Translations under genes and position numbers: made by a program
Shown: positions 26,217 to 35,336 of the stretch, piece after piece
Layout: every line of letters begins with the position of its first letter
Position numbering within the stretch: the first letter of the stretch is position 1
The notes under the pieces: generated by a model
The model's database searches: none
The model's input: only the letters and a program-made list of their open reading frames with translations
Told to the model about the DNA's origin: nothing
Source: Candidatus Omnitrophota bacterium
GTDB lineage: Bacteria; Omnitrophota; Gorgyraeia; Zapsychrales; JANLHA01
Direction of reading: 5' to 3'
DNA length: 47,407 bases
NCBI GenBank assembly: GCA_029560465.1
Contig: JAKQKX010000067.1
Span: 1 to 47,407 of the forward strand

Positions 26217-28148
26217 ATGCGAAAGGGGGGCGTTATAAAGAACAATCAGTCATCGTCACAAATTTATGTGGCGTTTTCTATCCTGCACTCTTTCTTTTCC
26301 GCCGTGGTCGTGGTTTTCCTGGTTGAACAGTTGTCCGGCGCGCATTTCTTTACAAATAATCCGGCGGTCGTTCTGGCCGAAGGGGTCGTTTCCGCTGCCT
26401 TGAGGATATTTGTGTACAGCGGCGTCTATGCGACGCTCGTTGAGCTGCGCTCCGGGGAAGAGATCCTGTTTTCTCTTAAAAGGTTTTTGCATAACGCGAA
26501 GGGATACTGGCCTGTTTTTGCCATTTTGGAGTTGTTTCTTTTTTCGGTCAATTTGGTCTTGTTCTCGTATTTTCCTAATTCGAAACTCCTCCATCCTCAC
26601 GTGGCGGTTCATGTCAATATTTTGCTGCAGTTCGTCTTTGCCTACACGGCTGTTTACCGGAAATATCTTGTGCCCATGGGGCTTCGCCCCAGAAAGGTCT
26701 TTTTGCCACGCCAGGACGTTTTAACGGTAAGCGGGTTATTCGTGACAGGCCTGGCGTTGCATTATGCCTTGATGGCCCTCCCCGGGAACGATTCTATGGG
26801 GCTGAGGATCGGGCGTTTTGGGGGTGTCTGGCTTCAGCTTTTGACGTTTATTTATCTTTCGGGCTGCTTCCTGGACGGTTATCCGGAAATACAAGAAAAG
26901 TTTTTAAAGCGCAAAGAAATATACCTTGTGACTCCCCCGGGAGGATATGGTTTGATTTTTAATATATTCTTTCTGATTTTTCGCATGTACCCGCCCATTT
27001 TTATTATTCTAAAAGCCTTGACCCCTAAAGAATATTATTTCAGGGAATTCTTTCAGGTGATCTGGAGGCCGCGTTATTACGCGGCCGGCAAGCTTGTTGC
27101 GATTGCTTGTATCACACAAACGACGCCGGAGGTGTATCAACTTGCCAGGAAATTCCGCGAGCATGGGTCGAAAGTCGTCCTGGGGGGGCCGCATGTCGCG
27201 TTCTTCCCGGATGAGGCCCTGGAATATTGCGACAGCATCGTGGTCGGGGAGGTCGAGGGGGTTTGGAAGGACGTGATCCGTGATTATGAAAACGGGACCC
27301 TTCAAAAGAGATATCAGGGCGTCCCGTGCGAGAACTTCGCGGATGAGCTTCACCGGGAAATGATATCCTTGCCGCCGGAGAAGACAAAATTTTTCCTTGA
27401 AACGTCGCGGGGGTGCAAGTTTGATTGCGATTTCTGCTCTATCCCGGCGGTGACAGCCCGGGAGGTGAGAAAGAAGCCGGTGCCGGAGGTGGTGGAATTG
27501 ATCCGGCATTGCCGGCCTTCCGCCAGTTTTTTCACATTTTTTGACGCTAATATTTATAATGACCCGGTTTATTTCAAAGACCTTGCCATCGCCCTGAAAC
27601 CTTTGAAAATAAAATGGAAGGCTTTCTCGACGATCGATATCGGGGCGAACGAAGATATCTTGCGCCTTGCCAAGGAAAGCGGGTGTACGATGCTGGGGAT
27701 CGGCTACGAAGTCCCGGCGGGGTCCCAGGAGCGGAACGGAAAATTTTCCATGAGTGAAAGATACCTGCTGTACACACGCAGGATCAAGAAGGCCGGGATC
27801 AAGATTAAAGCGAACTTCACGATCGGGTTTGAATCCGATGCCCTGACCTTAAAAAGTCTTTGGAAATTGTGGAAGTTTTGTTTCTTGCTCCGCCCGTATA
27901 ACCTCGGAGTCGGAGTGCTGACCCCTTTCCCGGGGTCCAGGCTGTACGCGCGCATGCTGCAAAACAACAGGATGATCAATCTCAACTGGCATCAATTCAC
28001 AACGACGACCATGCTTTTCAAGCACGACCATATCAATAATCAGGTGATGGATGCCGCGTACCCCTGGCTGGTGATATTTTTTGCGTTCACGACCAGCCTG
28101 TCTGGCTTGGCCGCTTTTGCCGTCCTTATTTTGATTTTAATAACATGA
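26217..28148 (+). CDS. Membrane-fused radical SAM protein with B12-binding-like domain
   Basis: A 643-aa protein. Residues 1-235 hold about six membrane helices. A degenerate B12-binding-type Rossmann region follows (about 240-370: KEIYLVTPPGGYG, then SKVVLGGPHVAFFPDEAL), lacking the DxHxxG cobalamin-ligand motif. Then comes the radical SAM core with CKFDCDFC (CxxxCxxC, first Cys about 400), which would bind a 4Fe-4S cluster. Later strands FFTFFDANIYND and LGIGYEVPAGSQE agree with the TIM-barrel of B12/radical-SAM enzymes such as BchE-like or hopanoid/lipid-modifying types. The last 25 residues form one more membrane helix. A lipid-like or membrane-bound substrate is likely. Start ATG 26217 has weak support. 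Confidence 0.8.
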   Translation: MRKGGVIKNNQSSSQIYVAFSILHSFFSAVVVVFLVEQLSGAHFFTNNPAVVLAEGVVSAALRIFVYSGVYATLVELRSGEEILFSLKRFLHNAKGYWPVFAILELFLFSVNLVLFSYFPNSKLLHPHVAVHVNILLQFVFAYTAVYRKYLVPMGLRPRKVFLPRQDVLTVSGLFVTGLALHYALMALPGNDSMGLRIGRFGGVWLQLLTFIYLSGCFLDGYPEIQEKFLKRKEIYLVTPPGGYGLIFNIFFLIFRMYPPIFIILKALTPKEYYFREFFQVIWRPRYYAAGKLVAIACITQTTPEVYQLARKFREHGSKVVLGGPHVAFFPDEALEYCDSIVVGEVEGVWKDVIRDYENGTLQKRYQGVPCENFADELHREMISLPPEKTKFFLETSRGCKFDCDFCSIPAVTAREVRKKPVPEVVELIRHCRPSASFFTFFDANIYNDPVYFKDLAIALKPLKIKWKAFSTIDIGANEDILRLAKESGCTMLGIGYEVPAGSQERNGKFSMSERYLLYTRRIKKAGIKIKANFTIGFESDALTLKSLWKLWKFCFLLRPYNLGVGVLTPFPGSRLYARMLQNNRMINLNWHQFTTTTMLFKHDHINNQVMDAAYPWLVIFFAFTTSLSGLAAFAVLILILIT

Positions 28149-28186
28149 GGCTTGAATGGGTTTTAAGAAAAAAGGGGTCTGGCGGC

Positions 28187-28840
28187 TTACCTGGGATGCC
28201 CCGGTGGGCGGGAGGTTTTCCCGATGGTTTTTTTCTTGAGAATATAGGCGAAGAGGGCGTTCCGGGCGAAAGGATATCCGAGGATCAAGACGAAGGCTCG
28301 TTCCCAGGAAAAGGACGGGAAAGGGATCAACAGGAGGGTTATGGCCAGGAACGTGAAGGCGGTGTCCTGAGCCGCGCGGGTGAAAATGTTGATGGCTTCA
28401 ACAAGAGAGGGGATCCTGTACTCGCGGGCGTAAAATTCCGTGATTTGATACAGCGTCTGGCGCCCGAGGGCCTGCCGGTCAAAATTATTCAGGACGAAAA
28501 TTAATGCGAGTTTTTCGATGACCGTTGTTTTTTGGCGGCGGACAGATAATATCCCCAGGAAAAGGAGGAGAGCGCCCGCGCCCCAAATATATTCGTGAGG
28601 AAAAATCCATGCCGCCAGAAGAAGCCCGCCGAGCAGGCCCGTCATCCCCGCCTGAAGGCGGATTAATCCGGAAAAACGTTCATAGGTGCCTTGGGTGACG
28701 TTGTCTCGGGCGGTTAAGAAATCCCGGGCGAGGGGGGCTTTCAAAAGCAGGGAAAACCAGGTGGAAACTTGGTCATCATTCCGAATGGTCGCCCCCAGGG
28801 ACTCGGGCGTGGTGATGTTGTTGTAAACTGGGATGTTCAT
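28187..28840 (-). CDS. Small polytopic membrane protein
   Basis: Encoded on the minus strand, 217 aa from ATG 28840. Two hydrophobic pairs are visible (about 66-103, GMTGLLGGLLLAAWIF and GAGALLLFLGILSV; about 167-210, AFTFLAITLLLIPFPSF and ERAFVLILGYPFARNALFAY). The frame stays open further upstream to a TTG at 28897, so the start is uncertain; neither has a clear ribosome site. It converges with the radical SAM gene and diverges from the glycosyltransferase gene. Function unknown. The plus-strand frame in this region has no family features. Confidence 0.6.
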   Translation of the reverse strand: MNIPVYNNITTPESLGATIRNDDQVSTWFSLLLKAPLARDFLTARDNVTQGTYERFSGLIRLQAGMTGLLGGLLLAAWIFPHEYIWGAGALLLFLGILSVRRQKTTVIEKLALIFVLNNFDRQALGRQTLYQITEFYAREYRIPSLVEAINIFTRAAQDTAFTFLAITLLLIPFPSFSWERAFVLILGYPFARNALFAYILKKKTIGKTSRPPGHPR

Positions 28841-28930
28841 GGTGTCAGTGTTTATAATGTTTTGAAGTATTTTATATGATTTCGCCTGATCAAACAAGTC
28901 CTTTGGTGACCGGGAGGCCTTAATCCAAAT

Positions 28931-30475
28931 ATGTGGTCTTTGCTAACATGGCGCAATGATGATAAAGACCAGGCAGCGGCCGTAACGTTGATGGCTGGAG
29001 TTTTTTTATACACCCTGGCCCGGGCAGCGCTGGCCCCGGTTTTTCATGATGAGGCGTACACATACTTTGTTTACGGCCGGGCCCCGCTTCCGGTTGTCCT
29101 CAGCGAGTTGGGGAATAATCATATTCTGAACACCCTTTTTATCAAATGTTCCGTCTGGCTGTTTGGGATGAGTGAACTGTCCCTGCGCCTGCCGGCACTG
29201 GTGGGGCACCTGTTTTTTTTAACAGGTGTCTACCGCGCCCTGGGCCTTTTCCTGCGGAAGAAAGCTTTTTTCGCCGGGGCCGTCCTCTTGACGCTGAATC
29301 TGTTCGTCCTGGAACTTTTTTCCGCGGGGCGAGGGTATGCCCTGGGGCTGGGTTTTTTCATGCAGGCGATGTATTATTTTCTGCGGAGCCGGGAGTCCCG
29401 GCGGACGGAAGATGTCCGTGTGATGTTCTCTTTCCTGGCCTTAGCCGTTCTCAGCCACCTGTCCTTTTTATTTGTTTATGTGCCTGCCTTTGTCATGGGC
29501 GGGACAGATGTTTTATTCCGCCAGGGTTGGTCCCTGACCCGCTGGAAACGCGCCCCAGGCATTGTTTTTTGGCGAGGGTACCGTTTTCCATTGCTGTTGA
29601 CCGGGCTGTTATTCCTGGCGTTAAAAACTCCTGTCCTGGTTCAGATGAAGACCGGCGGATTTTACCATGGCGGAGGAGCAGGTTTCTGGCCTGACACCGT
29701 CCGGAGCCTGGGAGAAGCTTCGTTTTATAATCAGGTGGTCCTGCCGGAACGTTGTTGGTTTTTGGCTTACGCGGGTTTGACAGCCGGCGCGGTACTCATA
29801 GGGGCTTTTTTAACGTCCAGACGGATGAAAGGAACGGTCGAAGTCCCGGGAGGGGAGAAGATGTTGACCGGGATGTATGCGCTTCTGTTAGGGTCTGCGG
29901 GCGTGATGGCCGCGTGCCACCACGCGCTGGGCGTCAAATACATTATAGGCCGGATGGCCGTCTTCTTGATTCCGTTGTTCTGGTTAACCGTCACGCTGTT
30001 TTGGGCCTGCCTGTTTCACTCCGGGGGACGGGTCAGGCAACTCTGCCTTAACTGGGCTGCCGGAATCGCGGTTGCCGTGGCCGTGGCTTTATTCCTGTCA
30101 GGGATGAATTTTAAAAAATACACAATCGCCCCGGATGATTATTTAAGCCGGGACATTATTCGGCTTTTACAGGCCGCCCGGCAGGAAGGCGTTTGGGGCG
30201 GCCGGAACGTCACGCTGGGGACTCATTTTGTTTTTGTCCCGAGCCTTTATTTTTATAGCCGGAAGAATCACTTGACATGGTTAGAGGTGGTTGATCTCAC
30301 GAATACGGATTCCGGCCCTGTTTCTTGTGACGCATATTATATTTTTGAACCCCGCACACGCGGCATTCTCAGGTATGACGTCGGCCGCGACTTTGATAAA
30401 ATCGAGCCCGCGTCCACACGTGTGCTGGCCCGTTATCCCTCGCCGGGGACGGTCCTGGCGTTTTCTTCCCCCTAA
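28931..30475 (+). CDS. GT-C type glycosyltransferase (ArnT/PMT-like)
   Basis: A 514-aa polytopic protein with about ten membrane helices. The first extracytoplasmic loop carries FHDEAYTYF (Asp40-Glu41), the acidic DE motif typical of GT-C enzymes of the GT39/GT83 group that use polyprenyl-phosphate sugars. The following LSELGNNHILNTLFIK and LRLPALVGHLFFLTGVYRAL segments match the usual layout of these enzymes. It would transfer sugars to lipids or proteins on the periplasmic face. The C-terminal about 120 residues are soluble. It may act with the nearby membrane radical SAM protein in making an envelope lipid or glycan; this is inference from position. Confidence 0.8.
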   Translation: MWSLLTWRNDDKDQAAAVTLMAGVFLYTLARAALAPVFHDEAYTYFVYGRAPLPVVLSELGNNHILNTLFIKCSVWLFGMSELSLRLPALVGHLFFLTGVYRALGLFLRKKAFFAGAVLLTLNLFVLELFSAGRGYALGLGFFMQAMYYFLRSRESRRTEDVRVMFSFLALAVLSHLSFLFVYVPAFVMGGTDVLFRQGWSLTRWKRAPGIVFWRGYRFPLLLTGLLFLALKTPVLVQMKTGGFYHGGGAGFWPDTVRSLGEASFYNQVVLPERCWFLAYAGLTAGAVLIGAFLTSRRMKGTVEVPGGEKMLTGMYALLLGSAGVMAACHHALGVKYIIGRMAVFLIPLFWLTVTLFWACLFHSGGRVRQLCLNWAAGIAVAVAVALFLSGMNFKKYTIAPDDYLSRDIIRLLQAARQEGVWGGRNVTLGTHFVFVPSLYFYSRKNHLTWLEVVDLTNTDSGPVSCDAYYIFEPRTRGILRYDVGRDFDKIEPASTRVLARYPSPGTVLAFSSP

Positions 30476-30509
30476 CGGGTTTTGAACGGGCCGTGTTTTT
30501 CTGAAGCGG

Positions 30510-31187
30510 TTAAAACCGGTAGGTGATCCCCAGGGCAATCACCGGATAAAATTTAAAAGCGCTGATATCATTTTCGAGGTTATCTTCTTCCCGCTGCAAA
30601 TCCCCCAGGAATGCCGGATTATTGGCTAGCAGCCCGTCCGCGGAGAGATCCACTTCGGGCTCGCCCTGATACATCACCCCGAAATCCAAAGAGAGCAACC
30701 AGCTCCCGTCGGCCCCAAAAGGATTCCCGTACCCGATACCCAAATAAGGGGCTAGGTCATTAAACCCGATGTTCCCTTTGAGCGTCCCAACCTGGCTGGA
30801 GGTGTATGTCACGTCTCCCAGCGTGTAATCATCCGAGCTTTTGGCGGACGCGTTGATTTCATTGCCGTTGACCATGAACCCCGCGGAGAGCCGGAAGTTG
30901 TTTGAGAACGGGAACCAGTCGACCAAGGCCGAGACCGTGAATAATTTCAGCTCAAAATCATATTCCACGTCGTCTTCGGTCCCGTCATAATCAAAATCAA
31001 ATCCATTGACGCCAATCCTGGTGTTGAACTGGTCGTGAATTTTTATGATGCCTTCTACGCCTCCGCCCAGGGTCCCGCCTTGGAGGCCGATGGCCAGCCG
31101 TGAACCGTACCCGCTTTCCGCGAAGGCAAGGGCGGGGACACAGAGAGCCGCAATTAGAGTGAGGATGACGAGCCAAGCTGTTTTCAT
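30510..31187 (-). CDS. Outer-membrane beta-barrel protein (OmpW/porin-like size)
   Basis: A 225-aa protein with a signal peptide (MKTAWLVILTLIAALCVPAL, cleavage near AFA|ES). The mature part is made of alternating amphipathic strands (RLAIGLQGGTLGGGVEGIIK) and ends in ALGITYRF, a BAM-type aromatic C-terminus. An 8- to 10-strand barrel fits the length. AAAAAAGGAGATTGGA precedes ATG 31187, which fixes the start. It converges with the glycosyltransferase gene and diverges from the small lipoprotein gene. Confidence 0.8.
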   Translation of the reverse strand: MKTAWLVILTLIAALCVPALAFAESGYGSRLAIGLQGGTLGGGVEGIIKIHDQFNTRIGVNGFDFDYDGTEDDVEYDFELKLFTVSALVDWFPFSNNFRLSAGFMVNGNEINASAKSSDDYTLGDVTYTSSQVGTLKGNIGFNDLAPYLGIGYGNPFGADGSWLLSLDFGVMYQGEPEVDLSADGLLANNPAFLGDLQREEDNLENDISAFKFYPVIALGITYRF

Positions 31188-31242
31188 TCCAATCTCCTTT
31201 TTTAATAAATTAACGGATTTTGTTCGCGACAAGAACGGCTTT

Positions 31243-31248
31243 ATTATA
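31243..31248 (-). promoter_or_regulatory. Candidate -10 box for the barrel gene
   Basis: A perfect TATAAT on the minus strand, about 56 bp before ATG 31187. The matching -35 region is poor. Confidence 0.4.
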
Positions 31249-31319
31249 CTCTGCTTTATCCGGTTGGCATAGTTTTAGAATTTATTTTAGAAAAATGTTG
31301 GGGAAGAATAATTTTTTCT

Positions 31320-31348
31320 TTGATAATTGCCAGCGGGCACGGTATTAT
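31320..31348 (+). promoter_or_regulatory. Strong sigma70-type promoter
   Basis: TTGATA (31320-31325), a 17-bp spacer and TATTAT (31343-31348), each 5/6 to consensus, 56 bp before ATG 31405. Confidence 0.7.
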
Positions 31349-31404
31349 AGAATACAAGATGGATTAGAAAATCACGGGTGTTCCGGTGTGGGGATGGTGT
31401 CTTT

Positions 31405-31797
31405 ATGAGAAGAATAACGCTTTTGTTGGCGCTTGCTTTGCTCCCGGCCTGCGGCCGCGCGCCCGCCGGGCAGCCGCCCGCCGCTGTTTTGGAAGAATCG
31501 GAGGTCGGACGCCTGGCAGAAGATTTGAATTTGCTGGCCGGTAAATACGCGATGAATGTGGACACGATGATGAGGCTGTTCCATGATTACGCCGCGTATA
31601 CCGGAGGGCATGATTTTAAAAAGGAGTTGGCCAAAATCCGGGCTTTCCAGAAACAGGAGGCTTATTTGGATGACGAGCTGGACCAGGTCCTTGACGTGCC
31701 GAATGCGCTGCGCCTTATCAGCCAGAAATATAATATATCGGAATCCGTAATCGCCAGCATGATTCTGGATTACAGGACGCTCGCCGTTTGCCGATGA
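31405..31797 (+). CDS. Small lipoprotein
   Basis: A 130-aa protein with a textbook lipobox (LPAC, Cys16) after a short signal peptide (MRRITLLLALAL). The mature part is alpha-helical (VGRLAEDLNLLAGKYAMNVD; SQKYNISESVIASMILDYRT) with no recognised family. ATG 31405 gives the signal peptide directly; a GTG at 31378 would add residues before it. The promoter at 31320-31348 and divergent barrel gene make this a divergent pair. Confidence 0.7.
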   Translation: MRRITLLLALALLPACGRAPAGQPPAAVLEESEVGRLAEDLNLLAGKYAMNVDTMMRLFHDYAAYTGGHDFKKELAKIRAFQKQEAYLDDELDQVLDVPNALRLISQKYNISESVIASMILDYRTLAVCR

Positions 31798-31897
31798 TTC
31801 GTTTTTGACAGCGGTTTGAAACAATGTTGGGAGGCATAAGAGCGGGGCCGGTGAATCAAGGAATCATGAGGACATTTTCTAGAAAAACGGTTATTTC

Positions 31898-32905
31898 ATG
31901 AAGACTTATCTTTGCGGCCTCTTCGTATTTATCCTGGTCTTTATTGGGTTTGTGCCTGCCGGAGCGCAGGAATCCTCCCGTTCAATTTATGAAATCCTGA
32001 AACAGCGGATGAGCCGGTTTCATCGTCTTGGGTATGATTTCTCCGGGCAAAGAATCCCGAAAGGGACTTTGAGTGTCCGGCTGCGCGCCGTGGACGTGCG
32101 CAGCGGAGGACGGGTGGAAGATTTTACCGTTACTTTTTTGCAGGGAGAAGTGGAAGAATATCTTTTCAATAATGAGGTGGTCATCCTTTGCGAGGGAAGA
32201 GAAGACTGCGAGATCGGGGCCTTGTTCCCCAGGTCCTACAGGATGCGCGTTGCGGCCCCGGGATATGAACTGGCCCAGCAGGTCGTGGAGGTTTCAGCCG
32301 GCGGCGGGGATAGCGTGATCACGGTTCCCATGACTCTGTCGACAGGCACGGTTAAAGGCCGGGTTTATGACCAGTCCACGCGTCAACCTGTGGCGGGGGT
32401 GGTGGTGACCGTGCTGGATAAGGGGAGCGGGGTTAAGTCTTGCCGGACAAATCAGGAGGGATTTTTTTCGCTCAACGGCTTGCGCATGAATTCTGACGGG
32501 GAGGCGTATTCCCTGGTTTGTGACAGCCCGGACCATTTCAGCAAGGAAGTCCGTTTTTTTGTGGATGGGAGCGCTTCTTCACGGCAGGATGTTTATCTTG
32601 ATTTTGCGCCTTCTGTTGCCGGGAAACTGGTGGATCAGCAAGACAATCCTCTGGCGGACGAAGAAGTGTTTTTAGTGTCCGAGCACATGTATGAATCCTG
32701 GCAGAGTTCTTTGATCTGGGACCCGCAGGACACATCTTTCAGCCAGTCCACGAATAAGTCAGGATTTTTCCGCTTTGAGAAGTTGTTGCCCGGGAGGTAT
32801 GTTTTAGTCTATGGAGGGGATGATCATGATGTGGCCGAGCTTGAACTTCGAGGCATGGATCGATTGAATGTCCATTTGAAAAGGATGTCAGGAGGCACGT
32901 TGTAG
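31898..32905 (+). CDS. Exported protein with carboxypeptidase-regulatory-like (Ig-fold) domains
   Basis: A 335-aa protein with a signal peptide (MKTYLCGLFVFILVFIGFVP, cleavage near AGA|QE). Two or three repeats of the carboxypeptidase regulatory-like type are visible: TVKGRVYDQSTRQPVAGVVV (about 152), SVAGKLVDQQDNPLADEEVF (about 238), each followed by a GFFSLNGL or GFFRFEKLLPGRYVL strand. These domains are transthyretin/Ig-like beta sandwiches found in cell-surface and periplasmic proteins. An N-terminal domain of similar type may precede them. Function unknown; likely structural or binding. Confidence 0.75.
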   Translation: MKTYLCGLFVFILVFIGFVPAGAQESSRSIYEILKQRMSRFHRLGYDFSGQRIPKGTLSVRLRAVDVRSGGRVEDFTVTFLQGEVEEYLFNNEVVILCEGREDCEIGALFPRSYRMRVAAPGYELAQQVVEVSAGGGDSVITVPMTLSTGTVKGRVYDQSTRQPVAGVVVTVLDKGSGVKSCRTNQEGFFSLNGLRMNSDGEAYSLVCDSPDHFSKEVRFFVDGSASSRQDVYLDFAPSVAGKLVDQQDNPLADEEVFLVSEHMYESWQSSLIWDPQDTSFSQSTNKSGFFRFEKLLPGRYVLVYGGDDHDVAELELRGMDRLNVHLKRMSGGTL

Positions 32906-33077
32906 ATAACGCGTTGTTTTTCCAGCCGGAATCGCTCCCCCGAGCCCTAGAGGAAAGGCCGTCGCCCTGCCTCGAAACAACCGTATCGTTAAAAAACAAT
33001 ATTTTTCTTGTAGGTTTAACGGCATAGTATAGAATATTCTCGCATCGTTAAAACGGCTATTTTAATCAGGAGGTATT

Positions 33078-33203
33078 ATGGGAAAAGGTGATCCAAAAAC
33101 CAAAAGAGGAAAAATCGTGGCCGGGACACACGGAAAGACGCGTTCCCGGAAAAAGGAAAAGCAGAAGAGATTAAAAAAGGCGCCTGTTGCTAAAAAGACT
33201 TAA
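33078..33203 (+). CDS. thx: Small ribosomal subunit protein bTHX (Thx)
   Basis: ATG 33078 follows AGGAGGTATT, an ideal ribosome site, and the frame ends at TAA 33201-33203, 41 codons. The product starts MGKGDPKTKRGKIVAGTHGK and continues as a Lys/Arg tail. This matches the bTHX family (MGKGDKKTRRGKI...GKxR), a very small basic peptide bound in the head of the 30S subunit. The usual RGSYGKxR region reads AGTHGKTR here. It is isolated between an exported protein and a MORN protein, and CGTTAAA motifs recur just upstream (32985-33055), possibly promoter-related. Confidence 0.85.
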   Translation: MGKGDPKTKRGKIVAGTHGKTRSRKKEKQKRLKKAPVAKKT

Positions 33204-33339
33204 ATTCTGAAATCCGGATTTATTATATCTCCTGTCCCGGGCTTGACCCCGGGGTGGGGGGCTTCTTCTCTGGCCGTGGCTGTTTGAAATCCTGCCGGAC
33301 GTTTTGCCGAGTGGTCTTCAATAATCAAGTCGGAGCGAT

Positions 33340-34215
33340 ATGGGGCGAGAGAGCGGGGTAAAAAAATTTCTTAAAGATGCCCTTCGGGATTTAACCGAGT
33401 TTGCTTTCTTTTCCTTGGGGTTAGCGGTCTTCCTCCTTTTATTCCACCAATTGATCGGCGTCAGGCTGTTTAATATTGTCCTTCAATACGCCCGGATCGA
33501 AGATGATGCGGTTGCCAAGTTCATGCTGTTTATTTACACGGTGAGCAGCTCGATTTTAATTCTGCTGTTTTACTGGATGGCTTGGGAATCAGCCCCGGGG
33601 CAGAAGTTGTACCGCAAATATATATGCAAGCTGGTTGTTAAAGACTATTATAAAGACCACAAGCGTTTGAACATTGACGGCGCCTTGGGCAGCCTGGCGA
33701 AGCTGGAGCGGCGGGGATTTGACGCGGATGAAGACAAAAAGGACGCGGTCCTCGACGGCATGCATGACTCTCAATTCCGGGTTTTTTTCTCGGACGAGGA
33801 CTTGATCCTTCCGCAGTTCCGGACGGACGGGACGCATGTCCTGAAGTATGACAACGAAAATCCCAAACTGGAGGTTACTTATCTTAAAGGGAAGAGGCAT
33901 GGGATTTACCGGACGTATTATGAGGATGGGACGCTGCATCAGGAGAAATTTTATAAAGCCGGGATGCTGGATGGTGTTTACCGTGCTTTTGATGAGAATG
34001 GGGTCCTCTATTTTGAGATTACGTATAAAGGCGATAAACAGCACGGCTTTGATAAAATTTATAATAAATACGGGAATCTGGTTTTTTGCGACACCTATTT
34101 TGAAGGTGTCCGGTTGAACAGAAAAACCTATGATGAGCGTGGGAAAATGGTCTTTAGCCAGGATTTTGCCCCACCGCCCTCCCCGGAAAAGAAGGGGCCT
34201 GCCGCGGGGGGCTGA
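33340..34215 (+). CDS. Membrane-anchored MORN_2/YwqK-type repeat protein
   Basis: A 291-aa protein. Two membrane helices lie at about 20-45 (FAFFSLGLAVFLLLFHQLIG) and about 65-85 (FMLFIYTVSSSILILLFYWM). The cytoplasmic or periplasmic rest starts with a charged helical part and then carries about four MORN_2 hairpins: VTYLKGKRHGIYRTYYEDGT, KFYKAGMLDGVYRAFDENGV, ITYKGDKQHGFDKIYNKYGN and a last one ending TYDERGKM. These modules mediate binding or membrane contact. It has GGAG before ATG 33340 and ends 17 bp before ychF. Confidence 0.8.
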   Translation: MGRESGVKKFLKDALRDLTEFAFFSLGLAVFLLLFHQLIGVRLFNIVLQYARIEDDAVAKFMLFIYTVSSSILILLFYWMAWESAPGQKLYRKYICKLVVKDYYKDHKRLNIDGALGSLAKLERRGFDADEDKKDAVLDGMHDSQFRVFFSDEDLILPQFRTDGTHVLKYDNENPKLEVTYLKGKRHGIYRTYYEDGTLHQEKFYKAGMLDGVYRAFDENGVLYFEITYKGDKQHGFDKIYNKYGNLVFCDTYFEGVRLNRKTYDERGKMVFSQDFAPPPSPEKKGPAAGG

Positions 34216-34232
34216 CAGGACAGGGAGTTTTT

Positions 34233-35306
34233 ATGGAAATCGGAATTGTCGGGTTGCCCAATGTCGGGAAATCCACGCTTTTTAACGCTTTAACCGGTGC
34301 AGGCGCGGCCGCTGAAAATTTTCCGTTCACGACCATCGAACCGAATGTCGGGATCGTTCCCCTTCCGGATGAACGGCTTTTTAAATTGGCGGCAATGGAG
34401 TCGAGCCAGAAAATCACCCCGGCCGGGATCCGTTTTGTTGATATTGCCGGCCTGGTGAAGGGGGCGAGCCAGGGAGAAGGGCTGGGCAATAAATTCCTGT
34501 CGCATATCCGGGCCGTTGACGCGGTGGCCCACGTGGTCCGTTGTTTCAATGATGACAATGTCGTGAATGTCCTGGGGGATTTGAACCCGGTGAGCGCCAC
34601 GGAAATTATTGAGACCGAATTGATGCTGGCGGATTTGCAGCAGGCCCAGAACGCGCAGGAGAAAGCCCGTAAGCCCGCGCAGGCCGGAGACCAGGAGGCG
34701 CGGGCAAAATTTGACGTCCTGGATCAAGTCATCCGCGGGTTGAACGAGGGCCGGTCCGTCCGTACCCAGCCTGTAGACCCGGCCAGTATCAGCGAATTTC
34801 AGTTCCTCACGGCCAAGCCCGTGTTGTACGTCGCCAACATTGACGAGAACGGGCCGGATGAAAATATTTTGAAGCCGCTTCGGGAAAGGGCTGCCAGGGA
34901 ACAGGCCGGGGTGATCGTCCTCTGCACCAAGCTTGAGGCCGAGATCGTTGAGCTGCCGGAAAACGAACGGGCCGCGTATTATGAAGCGGCGGGGATCACG
35001 TCCCCGGGCCTCGCCACTCTGGCCCAGGCGGGGCGCTCTCTTTTGAACCTGGTGTGTTTTTTCACGGCCGGCCCTAAAGAAACCCGGGCCTGGCTTATCC
35101 CGAAAGGGACGAAAGCGTCAAAGGCGGCAGGGAAGATCCATAGTGATATTGAACGGGGTTTTATCCGGGCGGAAATTTATAAATACCATGACCTGATGAC
35201 CCTGGGATCTTACGCCGCCGTCAAAGAAAAAGGGCTGGTCTTCCTGGAAGGCAGGGATTATGAGGTCCAGGAAGGGGATGTCGCGTATTTCCGTTTTAAT
35301 GTCTGA
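34233..35306 (+). CDS. ychF: Redox-regulated ATPase YchF (OLA1 family)
   Basis: A 357-aa protein, close to the usual 360. G1 motif GLPNVGKS (7-14), FPFTTIEPNVG (switch I/G2), DIAGLVKGASQGEGLGNKFL (G3 region) and a C-terminal TGS domain (about 275-357, ending YEVQEGDVAYFRFNV) are all present. YchF/OLA1 is an Obg-class P-loop protein that prefers ATP, binds ribosomes and is linked to oxidative-stress control. GGGAG precedes ATG 34233. Confidence 0.97.
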   Translation: MEIGIVGLPNVGKSTLFNALTGAGAAAENFPFTTIEPNVGIVPLPDERLFKLAAMESSQKITPAGIRFVDIAGLVKGASQGEGLGNKFLSHIRAVDAVAHVVRCFNDDNVVNVLGDLNPVSATEIIETELMLADLQQAQNAQEKARKPAQAGDQEARAKFDVLDQVIRGLNEGRSVRTQPVDPASISEFQFLTAKPVLYVANIDENGPDENILKPLRERAAREQAGVIVLCTKLEAEIVELPENERAAYYEAAGITSPGLATLAQAGRSLLNLVCFFTAGPKETRAWLIPKGTKASKAAGKIHSDIERGFIRAEIYKYHDLMTLGSYAAVKEKGLVFLEGRDYEVQEGDVAYFRFNV

Positions 35307-35336
35307 TCGCCCTCCCGTGCCCCATGAATCCGTGTT

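Noticed and set aside
28145-28504. Plus-strand frame opposite the small membrane protein
   Set aside because: Gly/Glu-rich product without features; the minus frame encodes clear membrane helices.
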